DNA of 64,000 nucleotides from Kribbella steppae. Its GTDB lineage: Bacteria > Actinomycetota > Actinomycetes > Propionibacteriales > Kribbellaceae. Below are positions 35,311-43,673 of this stretch, piece after piece (within the stretch, counting starts at the first letter, position 1; the number at the start of each line of letters is the position of its first letter). The stretch spans positions 417,972 through 481,971 of the forward strand of contig NZ_SLWN01000001.1 in NCBI RefSeq assembly GCF_004342025.1, read 5' to 3'. Made by a program: the position numbers and the translations under genes. The notes beneath the pieces were generated by a model. The model saw only the letters and a list, made by a program, of their open reading frames with translations. It searched no databases and was not told where the DNA came from.

Positions 35311-35476
35311 TAGTGTCCCGGCTTCGGGGTTGCTTGAGTGATTTCGGTGTCCAGGTGCGTGCATCGCGGTGCTGAGCGAGCGTCCTCAATGCGGAGCATC
35401 GTGGATGCTCGAGCAGTGCCGTGAAGTACGTGCATGGGCGCCGAAAGCGCCAAGCAACCCCGGAGCCGGGACACTA
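35311..35476 (+). repeat. 166-nt full-length hairpin element, copy 1
   Basis: The whole interval folds on itself. The outer 26 bp (35311-35336 with 35451-35476) have one T-G pair. After a 5/4 internal loop, pairing continues in one register from 35342/35446 to the tip 35392/35396. By hand about 71 of 77 positions pair; ten are G-T wobbles and only one mismatch is A-C, so the + strand RNA or single strand folds best. The tip carries ATGCGGAGCATCGTGG (35389-35404), shared with copy 2 (36686-36851). The right end includes the moxR stop codon. It lies between moxR and DUF58, opposite to their direction. Confidence 0.85.
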
Positions 35477-36508
35477 TACAAACTCCGGACGGCCGGAGCC
35501 GTCGGTGCCGTCGCGCCAGACCGGCTGCGGCGGCGGGACGGTGGCGAGGATCCGCTCGATCACCGCGCGCGGGTCGATGTTGTCCGCGACCGCGTCGAAG
35601 GTGAGGCCGAGGCGGTGGCCCATCACGTCCAGCGCGACGGTCTGCACGTCACTCGGCAGCAGGTAGTCGCGGCCGTGGATCAGCGCGAGCGCCCGGCCGG
35701 CCGCGATCATGCCGAGGGTGGCCCGCGGGCTGACGCCGAGCTCGATGATCGGCTCCAGGTCGGGCAGGTGGAAGTCGGCCGGCGTCCGCGTCGCCATCAC
35801 CAGGCGGACGGCGTACTCCGCGACCAGGTTGTGGACGAAGACCTGCTCGGCCGACCGCTGCAGCTCCAGGATGGTCTCCGGCTTGAGCACCTGCCGCGGC
35901 TCCGGCGGATCGACGCTCATCCGGCGCAGGATCTCGAACTCCTCGTGCCCGCGCGGGTGCGGTACGTCGATCTTGACCAGGAACCGGTCGCGCTGCGCCT
36001 CCGGCAGCGGGTAGACGCCCTCGGACTCGATCGGGTTCTGGGTGGCGATCACGATGAACGGCTTCGGCATCGGGAAGGTCTGGCCGCCGATCGACACCTG
36101 CCGCTCGGCCATCAGCTCCAGCATCGCCGACTGCACCTTGGCCGGGGCCCGGTTCACCTCGTCGGCGAGGACGAAGTTCACGAACGTCGGGCCGAGCTCG
36201 ATGTCGAACGCCTCCCGGGTCTGCCGGTAGATCCGGGTACCGACGATGTCGGACGGGACCAGGTCAGGAGTGAACTGGATCCGGGCGAACGTACCGCCGA
36301 CCACTGACGCGAAGGTCCGGACGGCGAGCGTCTTGGCGACACCGGGGACGCCCTCGAGCAGACAGTGACCCTTCGCGAGCAGCGAGACCATCAGAGTCTC
36401 GACCATGTGCTCCTGGCCGACGATCACCCGCTTGACCTCGCTGATGGCTTCGCCGATCAGCCGGGACTGCTGGGCCACCGATCCAGCCGGCACAGTGGTT
36501 TCGGTCAT
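35474..36508 (-). CDS. MoxR-family AAA+ ATPase
   Basis: The ATG at 36508 follows GGAAGGACAGG; an upstream GTG (36529) is less likely. The 344-residue protein has Walker A LEGVPGVAKT, Walker B LADEVNRAPAKVQSAMLE, sensor 1 IATQNPIESEGVYPLPEAQRDRF, and the C-terminal AAA lid domain. MoxR proteins drive chaperone-like remodelling together with VWA proteins, encoded directly downstream. Copies 1 and 2 of the 166-nt hairpin stand at its 3' and 5' sides. Confidence 0.93.
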   Translation of the reverse strand: MTETTVPAGSVAQQSRLIGEAISEVKRVIVGQEHMVETLMVSLLAKGHCLLEGVPGVAKTLAVRTFASVVGGTFARIQFTPDLVPSDIVGTRIYRQTREAFDIELGPTFVNFVLADEVNRAPAKVQSAMLELMAERQVSIGGQTFPMPKPFIVIATQNPIESEGVYPLPEAQRDRFLVKIDVPHPRGHEEFEILRRMSVDPPEPRQVLKPETILELQRSAEQVFVHNLVAEYAVRLVMATRTPADFHLPDLEPIIELGVSPRATLGMIAAGRALALIHGRDYLLPSDVQTVALDVMGHRLGLTFDAVADNIDPRAVIERILATVPPPQPVWRDGTDGSGRPEFV

Positions 36509-36685
36509 GCCTGTCCTTCCGGGGTCCACGCTCGGACCTTTGTCAACGCCGCGCCGTCTTCCGGCGCACTCACAACACCGGCCATTCCATCAGATCCCCG
36601 GGTCCCCCGGGCGCACGGCCCACCAGGTCCATCCCTATCCTCCCCATCCGCTCAAATCCGCACTCCCCCGGCGGCCTGTCGTCAC

Positions 36686-36851
36686 TGGGGGTGTCTGATG
36701 GTTCCGCGCCGTAGCGAGCAGGTGCTCCGTGCGGTGCATCGGCGTGCTGGAGCGGGAGGTCTCGATGCGGAGCATCGTGGCCTTCGCGCCAGTGCGCTGA
36801 GGTGCCGTGCGTAGTGCCGCGCAGCAGGCGGGGAACCATCAGACACCCCCA
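36686..36851 (+). repeat. 166-nt full-length hairpin element, copy 2
   Basis: The outer stem is perfect over 20 bp (36686-36705 with 36832-36851). After an internal loop the pairing resumes from 36721/36818 to about 36758/36781, with four mismatches and eleven G-T wobbles, many as tandem TG/GT steps in repeated GGTGC/CGTGC motifs. A tip GATGC-GGA-GCATC lies at 36764-36776. Length and tip position equal copy 1 (35311-35476), but the arms differ in sequence. It lies between divergent moxR and the next membrane-protein gene. Confidence 0.85.
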
Positions 36852-36927
36852 CGGCCGGTGAGCATCGCCCGGTCCGGAATCCGGGTGTGGCGACAGTGCT
36901 ACCAGGGATGTGGTGGGATTGGGGGTG

Positions 36928-37791
36928 ATGACTGCGACGGAATCACACACCGAGGTGCGGCCGGCGGATGCGCCGGAGGAGACCCCTGCCCGGTTGATTC
37001 CGGAGGCGCTGCCGCTGATGCCGGAGGATCCGCCCCGGGTGGGCGAGTTCTGGCTGCGCGGCCGGCTCGGCGCGAACGCGGCCGGTTACCTGTACACCGC
37101 CGCCGACGAGCACGGCCGGGAGGCCGTGGTCGCGATGATGACCGAGGGCTCGGCCGACGACGCCGCGGCGCGGGACCGGTTCGTGACCGCGGTCGACGAG
37201 GTGCCGGGCGACGCCGTCCTGGCGCACAACGACTCCGACGACGACGATCTGGCGCTGTGGGTCGCGATCGGGCCGATCCGGGCCGACGACGGGACCAGCG
37301 CGGCCGCGGACGAGCGGCTGATCGCGGAGCGTCGCGGTGAGGACGTACTGTCCGCGGTCCTGATGGACCGGATCCCGCACACCGGCCGGTTCCGCGGCCC
37401 GGACTTCCTGCACTACTGGGAGGGCCGCCGGCGGCCTGGACTATTCCGGATCTGGCCGCTGCCGTGGCCGAACTCACTCCGGGCGGCGTCGCGGTGGGCG
37501 CTGATCCTGTCCCTGATCACGATGGCGATCATCATGGCGCTGGCGGTGTTCCTCGCCTGGCTGCTGTTCCGCAATGCCGAGCCGCTGGAACCGGAGCCGG
37601 TCATCCCGACCCCGACCGGTACGGCGACGGTCACGGTCACCCCGACCACACCGCCGCCGAACACCGGGTCACCGTCCGGCTCACCGTCGACCGGCCCCAG
37701 CCCGACTCCGGTGCCTACGACCGGCATCCCGACCGGCGTCCCCAGCTCCCCGGGCTCCCCCGGCACCGGCGATCCCGGCGACAAGTTCTAG
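36928..37791 (+). CDS. Single-pass membrane protein with Pro/Thr-rich outer tail
   Basis: The ATG at 36928 follows GGGGG; a GTG at 36910 is possible. The 287-residue product has a soluble N-terminal part (1-185) containing [26 protein letters not shown], cut here, which resembles the glycine-rich lobe of Ser/Thr kinases without later kinase motifs. A membrane helix follows at about 191-215, then a tail of about 70 residues almost only of Pro, Thr, Ser and Gly. The tail is likely extracytoplasmic. Function is unknown; it may be a degenerate kinase-like sensor. Its last 77 bases overlap the end of the convergent gene. Confidence 0.7.
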   Translation: MTATESHTEVRPADAPEETPARLIPEALPLMPEDPPRVGEFWLRGRLGANAAGYLYTAADEHGREAVVAMMTEGSADDAAARDRFVTAVDEVPGDAVLAHNDSDDDDLALWVAIGPIRADDGTSAAADERLIAERRGEDVLSAVLMDRIPHTGRFRGPDFLHYWEGRRRPGLFRIWPLPWPNSLRAASRWALILSLITMAIIMALAVFLAWLLFRNAEPLEPEPVIPTPTGTATVTVTPTTPPPNTGSPSGSPSTGPSPTPVPTTGIPTGVPSSPGSPGTGDPGDKF

Positions 37792-38065
37792 GTCGTCCGC
37801 TCGGGGACTGATCTAGGTCGTCTGTTCCCCGGGTGCGGCTGAGGCTCAGCAGGCCGATCAGGCTGATCACGGCCCAGCTCCCTTCGAGCAGCAGGAAGCC
37901 CCACGACGACTCGACCGCGGCGATCACGGCGAGCACAGCGGAGCCGACCAGGTTGAGGAGTTGGTACGACGCGGTGCGCTGCCGCAGCCATCCGGCCTGG
38001 GCGGCCGCGAAGGCGGTCAGGATGGTGAGCGCACCGGCGATCTCGACGAGGTCGATTGCATGCAT
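37715..38065 (-). CDS. CBU_0592-like small membrane protein
   Basis: The ATG at 38065 follows GGAGGGG seven bases upstream. The first 75 residues hold three hydrophobic helices ([59 protein letters not shown]), the layout of CBU_0592-type membrane proteins. The last 40 residues are basic and low in pattern, and overlap the 3' end of the convergent gene, so the true end may be a late addition. Function is unknown. Confidence 0.65.
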   Translation of the reverse strand: MHAIDLVEIAGALTILTAFAAAQAGWLRQRTASYQLLNLVGSAVLAVIAAVESSWGFLLLEGSWAVISLIGLLSLSRTRGTDDLDQSPSGRPRTCRRDRRCRGSPGSWGRRSGCRS

Positions 38066-38145
38066 CGGAGTGCCCCTCCAGGGGCGGGCGCCGTCTTGTC
38101 GTGGACCGGGTACGACGCCAACTCGTCCGGGAAGCCGTAGAACAC
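38017..38145 (-). CDS. Possible 42-residue small protein
   Basis: A GTG at 38145 lies 12 bases after the aldo/keto reductase stop and behind GAAGGGAGGAG. The frame ([22 protein letters not shown]...) runs 42 codons and ends inside the next gene. The strong ribosome-binding site is the main support; no family is recognised, and the signal could instead be incidental. Confidence 0.3.
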   Translation of the reverse strand: MFYGFPDELASYPVHDKTAPAPGGALRCMQSTSSRSPVRSPS

Positions 38146-38156
38146 GGCTCCTCCCT

Positions 38157-38981
38157 TCAGGTTACCAACTTGAGCAACTCCGGATCGCGCCAGAGCGTGG
38201 ACGGCACCGGCTGCCGGACCAGTGCCGCGTCGGCCCGGATCTCGGCCGGGCTGGCGGCCGCGATGAGCACCGAGGTGACCGCGGAATGCCTGCTGGGAAA
38301 GGCGAGTGCGGCCTGCGGCAGCGAAACGCCGTACCGCTCGCAGACCGCCGAGATCCGCCGCGCGCGGATCGTCGCCGGGTCGCTCGACTGCTCGGTCTGC
38401 AGCACCTGCGGGGTGAGGATGCCGGACACGATCACCGACACCCCACGCGCCAGGCATCGATCGAGCAGCGGCGTCGCGGACTGGTCGAGCAACGAGTACT
38501 GCCCGGCCAGCAGGACCGCGTCCAACTCGACGTCGCGAACGATCCGGTCGAGCACCCGCCAGTCGTTGCACGCGACACCGATCGCCTTGATCACACCGTC
38601 GCGCCGAAGGTCGTTCAGGACCGAGTACGCCGCTTCGTCCTGATCCCGGATGAACACCAGATCGACGGCCAGCCCGAGCCGGTCCATACTCGACCGCACC
38701 GAGTCCCGCGCGTCCGCGCCGGCCACCTTGGTCGACAGCAGGAACTCACTCCTGGGCCGCCGCTGCAACGCCGTACCGAGGCGTTCCTCGGAGACGCCGT
38801 ACGCCGGGGAGGTGTCGAAGAACCGGATGCCGGCCTGGTACGCCGCGTCGATCGTGGCGATCGCCTGCGCATCCCCGTCCGGACCCGGTGATTCGCCGAG
38901 TCGCGAACCACCGAGCCCGAACCGGGGTGGCCTGAAGTTGCGCGCCGAGACCGGCGCGAGCGCGTGACTGGGAGCGGCCAT
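38157..38981 (-). CDS. Aldo/keto reductase with Arg in place of the catalytic His
   Basis: The ATG at 38981 follows GAGGTGA and gives 274 residues. The barrel motifs are present: Asp and Tyr in [16 protein letters not shown], Lys in LLSTKVAG. The usual His of the tetrad stands in (V)DLVFIHD-type strands; here the strand reads [10 protein letters not shown], encoded by CGG. NADPH-binding residues near the C-terminus ([11 protein letters not shown]) are family-like. It most resembles the galactose/fucose dehydrogenase-like group. Loss of the His should lower activity but Asp-Tyr-Lys are intact. It is the last gene of a minus-strand run after a GH2 relic and a secreted hydrolase. Confidence 0.82.
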   Translation of the reverse strand: MAAPSHALAPVSARNFRPPRFGLGGSRLGESPGPDGDAQAIATIDAAYQAGIRFFDTSPAYGVSEERLGTALQRRPRSEFLLSTKVAGADARDSVRSSMDRLGLAVDLVFIRDQDEAAYSVLNDLRRDGVIKAIGVACNDWRVLDRIVRDVELDAVLLAGQYSLLDQSATPLLDRCLARGVSVIVSGILTPQVLQTEQSSDPATIRARRISAVCERYGVSLPQAALAFPSRHSAVTSVLIAAASPAEIRADAALVRQPVPSTLWRDPELLKLVT

Positions 38982-39069
38982 CGCACTGTCACCTCGCCTG
39001 GTCGGGTTGCTACCAGGATCGGGGTTGCGCGACGAGTTCGCATCTCGAAACCGCACGCTCTTTCGTGGC

Positions 39070-40930
39070 TCAGCGACCCGAGTCGTAGAGCGTCCTCACC
39101 TCCGCATCGGTCAGCGCGCGGTCGTACAGGTGGACCTGGTCGACAGTGCCGTCGAGGTAGTCGACCTGGTTGCCGCCGAACTTGGCCCGCCCGATCACCG
39201 TGTTCCCGGTCGACGTCGCATCCAGGCTGCACGCGCCCTTCGTGGCGACCAGTTCGCCATCCAGGTAGAGCTTCAGCTCACCCTTCACCACATCGCGTAC
39301 GCCGGTCAGGTGGTACCACTGACCCGGGTTCGGCTTCGTCGGTGAGAGCGCCCGCAACCCCGGGAAGCTCATCGCGAACCGCTGGTCCTGACCCGAGTAC
39401 TGCAGGAAGAACGCGCTGTCGCGTTCGCCGTCCTGGCTGACGATGGTCTGGAACGCACCATCGGCCTTGTTCAGCCTCACCCAGGCCGCGGCGGAGTAGT
39501 TCCCGTTGGTATCGAGCAGCGCGGCGCCGGTGTCGACGTACTGCCCGGATCCGTTCAGGGCAACGCCTTCTCCGTTCTTGCCCGGGGCAAAGGTTGCCCC
39601 GCCCACCAATGTCGCGTCGTTGTTGCCTACAGCATCTTCTGTGGTTCCGTCGAGTGGATAGAAGTGGATGCCGTCGGCACCTGGTGTGCCGGGTCCTGGG
39701 TCCGGATCGCCGGTCCCGGTGCCGTCCGCGCCGGCGATGATCGCGTTGTTGATGGTCCGGACCTGGGCGAAGTCCATCTTCGGGACCTGGCGGTCGTAGG
39801 TGAAGAAGCCGTTCAGCTCGCCCTCGACATCGGTGATCTGGGTGTAGACCGAACCGCTGATACCGCAGGTGTTGGCCGATCGCAGTACGTCGCGCTGGTT
39901 CTCGACGTACCGGCGGGTGAGGGTGGCTGAGTCCGGTGTCATCTCGTAGGCGAAGCCGTCGCCGAACCACATGTGATCCGGCGTCTTCAGACCGAAGCCA
40001 CCGTGCTCGCCGTCCACCGCAGCACGCTCACCTGCGGGTGCCGGTGTCGCCGGGCCGAGGTACGCGTGGTGGTCGATGAGGTCGCCGCGACCCGAGTCAC
40101 CCTTGGAGTTGCAGCAGTTCATTCCGCTGTGTGCGTTGACCAGGCGGGACGGGTCCTGCGCCTTCACCGAGTCCGCGATCTGCCCGGTCTCGACCCGGTC
40201 CCATTCGCCCCAGCCCTCGTTGAACGGCACCCAGACGGTGATCGAGGTGAAGCTCTTGTGTTCCTCGATCAGCTCGTGCAGCTCGGCCTTGAACTGGGTC
40301 CGCCACGGCTCGGGCATCGCGTCCGTCTTCGACGACGGCATGTCCTGCCAGACCATCAGGCCGAGCTTGTCGGCCCAGTAGTACCAGCGATCCGGCTCGA
40401 CCTTGATGTGCTTGCGGACAGTGTTGAAGCCGAGGACCTTGTGCTGTTCCAGATCGAACCGCAGTGCCTCGTCGGTCGGCGCGGTGTTCAGTCCGTCCGG
40501 CCAGAAGCCCTGGTCCAGCGTCGACAGGTTGAACAGGATCTTCCCGTTCAGCGCCATCCGGAGCTTGCCGTCGGCACCTTTCAGCATCCCGACCGAGCGC
40601 ATTCCGGCGTACGAACTGACAGTGTCGACCGTCTTGCCGCGGTCGATCAGCCGGGCCTTCACGTCGTACAGGAACGGGCGGTCCGGGGACCACGTCCTCG
40701 GGTTCAGGATCGGCAGCCGGAGCTCGGTATCGGCCTTGCCGCGGACCTGGCCGACCGCGCGACGACCGTCGTACGCCGTGACTTCCACCTCGAGCCCGGA
40801 CGGGCCGGAGGTGTCGGCGGTGACTCGCAGGTTCTTGCCGGACGGGTGGAAGGCGAGGTGGCGCGGTCCGGCACCGGCCTTTAGTTGCGGCAGCGGTGAC
40901 ACCGAGGAATCCGCGGCGGGTGATTCTCAT
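39070..40930 (-). pseudogene. GH2 beta-galactosidase-like enzyme with LamG domain, N-terminal deletion and frameshift
   Basis: The ATG at 40930 overlaps the upstream hydrolase stop (ATGA) and begins a twin-arginine signal, MRITRRGFLGVTAAA. After about 16 codons this frame degenerates, while a second frame continues with an immunoglobulin-like GH2 domain (RHLAFHPSGKNLRVTAD), the TIM barrel with acid/base Glu in VPFNEGWGEWD and nucleophile Glu in DGEHGGFG, and a C-terminal LamG-like domain (about the last 200 residues). The N-terminal sugar-binding domain, about 200 residues, is gone. A deletion has joined the signal peptide out of frame to the second domain. Secreted enzyme activity is unlikely, though the catalytic residues remain. 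Confidence 0.75.
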
Positions 40931-42516
40931 GCCACCGGGATGCTGATCGAGGACGGGTCGCCGGCCGGCGAGCTGAAGGTGACCGTCTTACCGATCGCGC
41001 TGCGGCCGAGGTACCGCGGGTCGACCGTGTCCACCACGAGGACGAGGTGATGGCCGGCAGGCACCTCCCAGCTGGTCGCTTCCAGTCTGAGGTCGATCGG
41101 AACAGCCTTGCCGGGTGTCGCACCGCGCAGCGTGAACGGCTTGTGCGAGATGAGCGAGCCGAGACCGAGTGCGTCGACGTCGTACAGATAGGCGAACAGC
41201 GACGTATCCGGACCGGATGGCTTGACTGTCAGGTGCAGCTTCGGCGAACCGTTGACGATGGCGCCACTGGGGTAAACCGGGCCGGACCATACACCTGCGA
41301 ACGACCTGTCCACCAACGGCGTCGCCACACCGGTCGGAATCGACAGAAGCCCTTGCAGAGCGCCGGAAACGAGCGCCACACCGCTGTCCGCGATCGTCGG
41401 AACACCGGCCCCGATCCCGCTGCTCCACCCCGTCGATGCCTGCGTCTGGAGCGCGCCGGTCCGCGACAATCCGGTCGGCTTGGTGAGGTACGACGTACGC
41501 GATTGACCGACAGCCGCCCAGCTCGGGTATCCCCGCCAGACGCCGCGTTGCGACTTCAGCTGGACCGGCGCTTCATCGTCCGCGCCGTTGTTGGCGCCGG
41601 TCAGGTAGTGATGCAGCCAGGCGGCGAGTTCGTCCCAGGTCTCGTTGGGCAGGCCGATCGCGCCGGTCACCTCCGGGGTCGCGTGATCGCCGTGGGCCAG
41701 CAGTAGCCGCTTCGGCCCGGTCAGCCGGGTGAAGAAGTCGGTGTACTGCGTCGGCGGGAAGATCGAGTCCTCGAAGGCGTTGGCGAGGAACACAGCTGGC
41801 TGGTTGGCGTTGATCCGGTCGACCACGGTCGCCGCGGAGCGGACCGGCGCCAACTGCTCCGCCTCCGCGATCGCCCCGTCGAAGTTGCCGCTGAGGAACT
41901 TGGACTGCAGCGACGTCATCTCCGGACCGGGCCGGCCGGTGATGTTGCCGAGGGCAAGCAGGCCGGCGACGGACTGGAGGGCGAGCGTCCCGTTCGGGTC
42001 GAGTGAGACGATCAGGTCGGCCCAGCCGCTCATCGCGCCGACCGCCTTGATCCGCGGGTCCTGCGCACTCGCGAGCAGCGAGGTGCCGGCGCCGTACGAG
42101 ATCCCGACCGCGGCGACCCTGTTGGTGTCGGCCGGCGTGTGCTGGTCCGCCCAGTCGATCACTTCGGTGACGTCGGCGACGGTCGGCGGGCCGGCGATAT
42201 CGATACCGCCGCCGGTGTCCCAGAAGCCGCGACTCGAGTACGCGATGACCTGGAACCCGGCAGTGGCCAACTTCGTGCCTTGGCCGACATACTCGACGTT
42301 CGGCACACCCCAACTGGACGGCATCACGACCAGCGGGAACGGCCCGTCGCCCTGGCCGGTCGGGGTCAGCACGACGGCGCCGATCTCGATCCCACCCGCG
42401 CCGGGGATGCGCTGGTACGACGTACTGAACCCGGCCTGATCCGCCTCGGCACCGACGGCCGGACCGATCGTGATCAGGGCAAGGACGACAGCGAGGGCGG
42501 CTGCGATTCTGCGCAC
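40927..42516 (-). CDS. Secreted alpha/beta hydrolase, CocE/Xaa-Pro dipeptidyl-peptidase-like
   Basis: The GTG at 42516 follows GGAGGT and starts a signal peptide (VRRIAAALAVVLALITIGPAVGAEA); an ATG further up lacks a site. The 529-residue product has the hydrolase fold with Ser in GISYGAG, Asp in FEDSIFPPTQY and His in HGDHATPE. A C-terminal beta-rich domain (PVYPSGAIVNGSPKLHLTV..., DTVDPRYLGRSAIGK) resembles the jelly roll of the X-Pro dipeptidyl-peptidase family. It probably cleaves an ester or peptide outside the cell. It lies 58 bases downstream of an SDR gene and was once translationally coupled to the GH2 gene. Confidence 0.85.
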   Translation of the reverse strand: MRRIAAALAVVLALITIGPAVGAEADQAGFSTSYQRIPGAGGIEIGAVVLTPTGQGDGPFPLVVMPSSWGVPNVEYVGQGTKLATAGFQVIAYSSRGFWDTGGGIDIAGPPTVADVTEVIDWADQHTPADTNRVAAVGISYGAGTSLLASAQDPRIKAVGAMSGWADLIVSLDPNGTLALQSVAGLLALGNITGRPGPEMTSLQSKFLSGNFDGAIAEAEQLAPVRSAATVVDRINANQPAVFLANAFEDSIFPPTQYTDFFTRLTGPKRLLLAHGDHATPEVTGAIGLPNETWDELAAWLHHYLTGANNGADDEAPVQLKSQRGVWRGYPSWAAVGQSRTSYLTKPTGLSRTGALQTQASTGWSSGIGAGVPTIADSGVALVSGALQGLLSIPTGVATPLVDRSFAGVWSGPVYPSGAIVNGSPKLHLTVKPSGPDTSLFAYLYDVDALGLGSLISHKPFTLRGATPGKAVPIDLRLEATSWEVPAGHHLVLVVDTVDPRYLGRSAIGKTVTFSSPAGDPSSISIPVA

Positions 42517-42574
42517 GGGTGCGACCTCCGGCTCGGGATTACCGGAGGGTAACCGCAAAGTTGCCGGTGTGTCA

Positions 42575-43510
42575 CTACCTCGGCACGGTGAGTGTCGGAT
42601 CGACTCCGGTCGCCTCGACCGACCAGGCCCACAGCCGCTCGGCCAGTGCCGGGTTCCGCGCGGTGCGGGTCAGCCACGCTGTCGTCGGCGCACCGCGGAA
42701 CCCCAAGAAACGTGGACCGTAGTAGCCTCCGGGCGGCATGTCCGGGGTGGTCGCGGCGTACAGGCTCGGCCAGGCTCCGGCGGCCGCGGACTGCGCGACC
42801 AGCTTGTTGACACCGGCCCACATCCGGACCTCGAACGCTCGCCCGGCCAGCTCCGGCCCGGCCGCCTGGAGGTGCGTGGCCGCGTAACCAGGATGCGCGC
42901 CGGCGCTGAGCAGGTCGACCCCGGCAGCCCGCGCGCGGCGGTCGAGCTCGAGCATGAAGAGCACGTTGGCGAGCTTGGACTTCCCGTACGCGACCCACTT
43001 CGAGTAGCCCTGCTCCGGCCGCCGGAAGTCGGTGGCATCGATCCCCCGGGCGGTCGTGTGCATGAACGAGCTGACCGTCACCACCCGGCTCGAAGGTGCC
43101 TTCAGCAACAAAGGCAGCAGCCGGCCGGTGAGGGCGAAGTGGCCGAGATGATTCGTGCCCAGCTGCAGCTCGAACCCGTCCGCGGTCTGCCGGTACGGCG
43201 TTGCCATCACGCCGGCGTTGTTCACCAGGAGATCGAGCTTGTCGTAACTCTTGACGACCTGGTCGGCGGCTTTCTCGACGCTGGTGAGGTCGGCGAGGTC
43301 CAGCTCGACGACAGCCGGCTCCCGGCCCGATGCTTGGGTCAGGTCTTGAGCGACCTGCGCAGCCTTCTCCGGATTGCGCGCCCCGATCAGCACGTCGGCG
43401 CCGTGTCTGAGCAGTTCGAGCGCCGTCTCGTAGCCGAGTCCGCTGGTGGCTCCAGTGACGAGCGCGCGACGTCCGGTCAGATCGGGGATGTCCGCCGTAT
43501 TCCAGGTCAT
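42575..43510 (-). CDS. Short-chain dehydrogenase/reductase (retinol dehydrogenase-like)
   Basis: The 311-residue protein has the Rossmann motif VTGATSGLGYE, NNAGVM, an active-site Ser in VTVSSFMHT and the Tyr-Lys pair in AYGKSK. Length and the GTNHLGHFALTG block fit the RDH/WW-oxidoreductase-like group of NADP-dependent enzymes. Substrate is unknown. Its ATG and ribosome-binding site (GGGAGGCCCC-ATG) form the 3' arm of a 20-bp hairpin in the leader, and the last 29 bases of the leader and start are identical to those of fabH. Confidence 0.9.
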   Translation of the reverse strand: MTWNTADIPDLTGRRALVTGATSGLGYETALELLRHGADVLIGARNPEKAAQVAQDLTQASGREPAVVELDLADLTSVEKAADQVVKSYDKLDLLVNNAGVMATPYRQTADGFELQLGTNHLGHFALTGRLLPLLLKAPSSRVVTVSSFMHTTARGIDATDFRRPEQGYSKWVAYGKSKLANVLFMLELDRRARAAGVDLLSAGAHPGYAATHLQAAGPELAGRAFEVRMWAGVNKLVAQSAAAGAWPSLYAATTPDMPPGGYYGPRFLGFRGAPTTAWLTRTARNPALAERLWAWSVEATGVDPTLTVPR

Positions 43511-43533
43511 GGGGCCTCCCGGCCTGGACTGAG
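43505..43533 (-). repeat. 29-nt shared translation-start sequence (second copy)
   Basis: On the minus strand this is the same 29 bases as at 27985-28013, including AGGCCGGGAGGCCCCATG. It provides the ribosome-binding site and ATG of the SDR gene. Confidence 0.85.
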
Positions 43534-43594
43534 GAGTGGAGGGAGCGAAGCGACTGGAGTGACGAGGGAAGGCCGGGAGTTAAAGCCCCATGAC
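43506..43594 (-). promoter_or_regulatory. Leader hairpin enclosing SDR start codon and ribosome-binding site
   Basis: GTCATGGGGC (43506-43515) pairs with GCCCCATGAC (43585-43594), and CTCCCGGCCT (43516-43525) with AGGCCGGGAG (43570-43579): 20 bp broken only by a TTAAA bulge. The loop (43526-43569) carries GGAGGGAGCGAAGCGACTGG. In the minus-strand RNA the ATG and GGGAG lie in the 3' arm and would be hidden. Confidence 0.75.
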
Positions 43595-43673
43595 CCGCCG
43601 CGCCGGAGGCGTGGCATCAATACAGTCATGCGCCCACAGTAGTCGGGGGCGCACAACCTGGCGTCCGCGTGGA

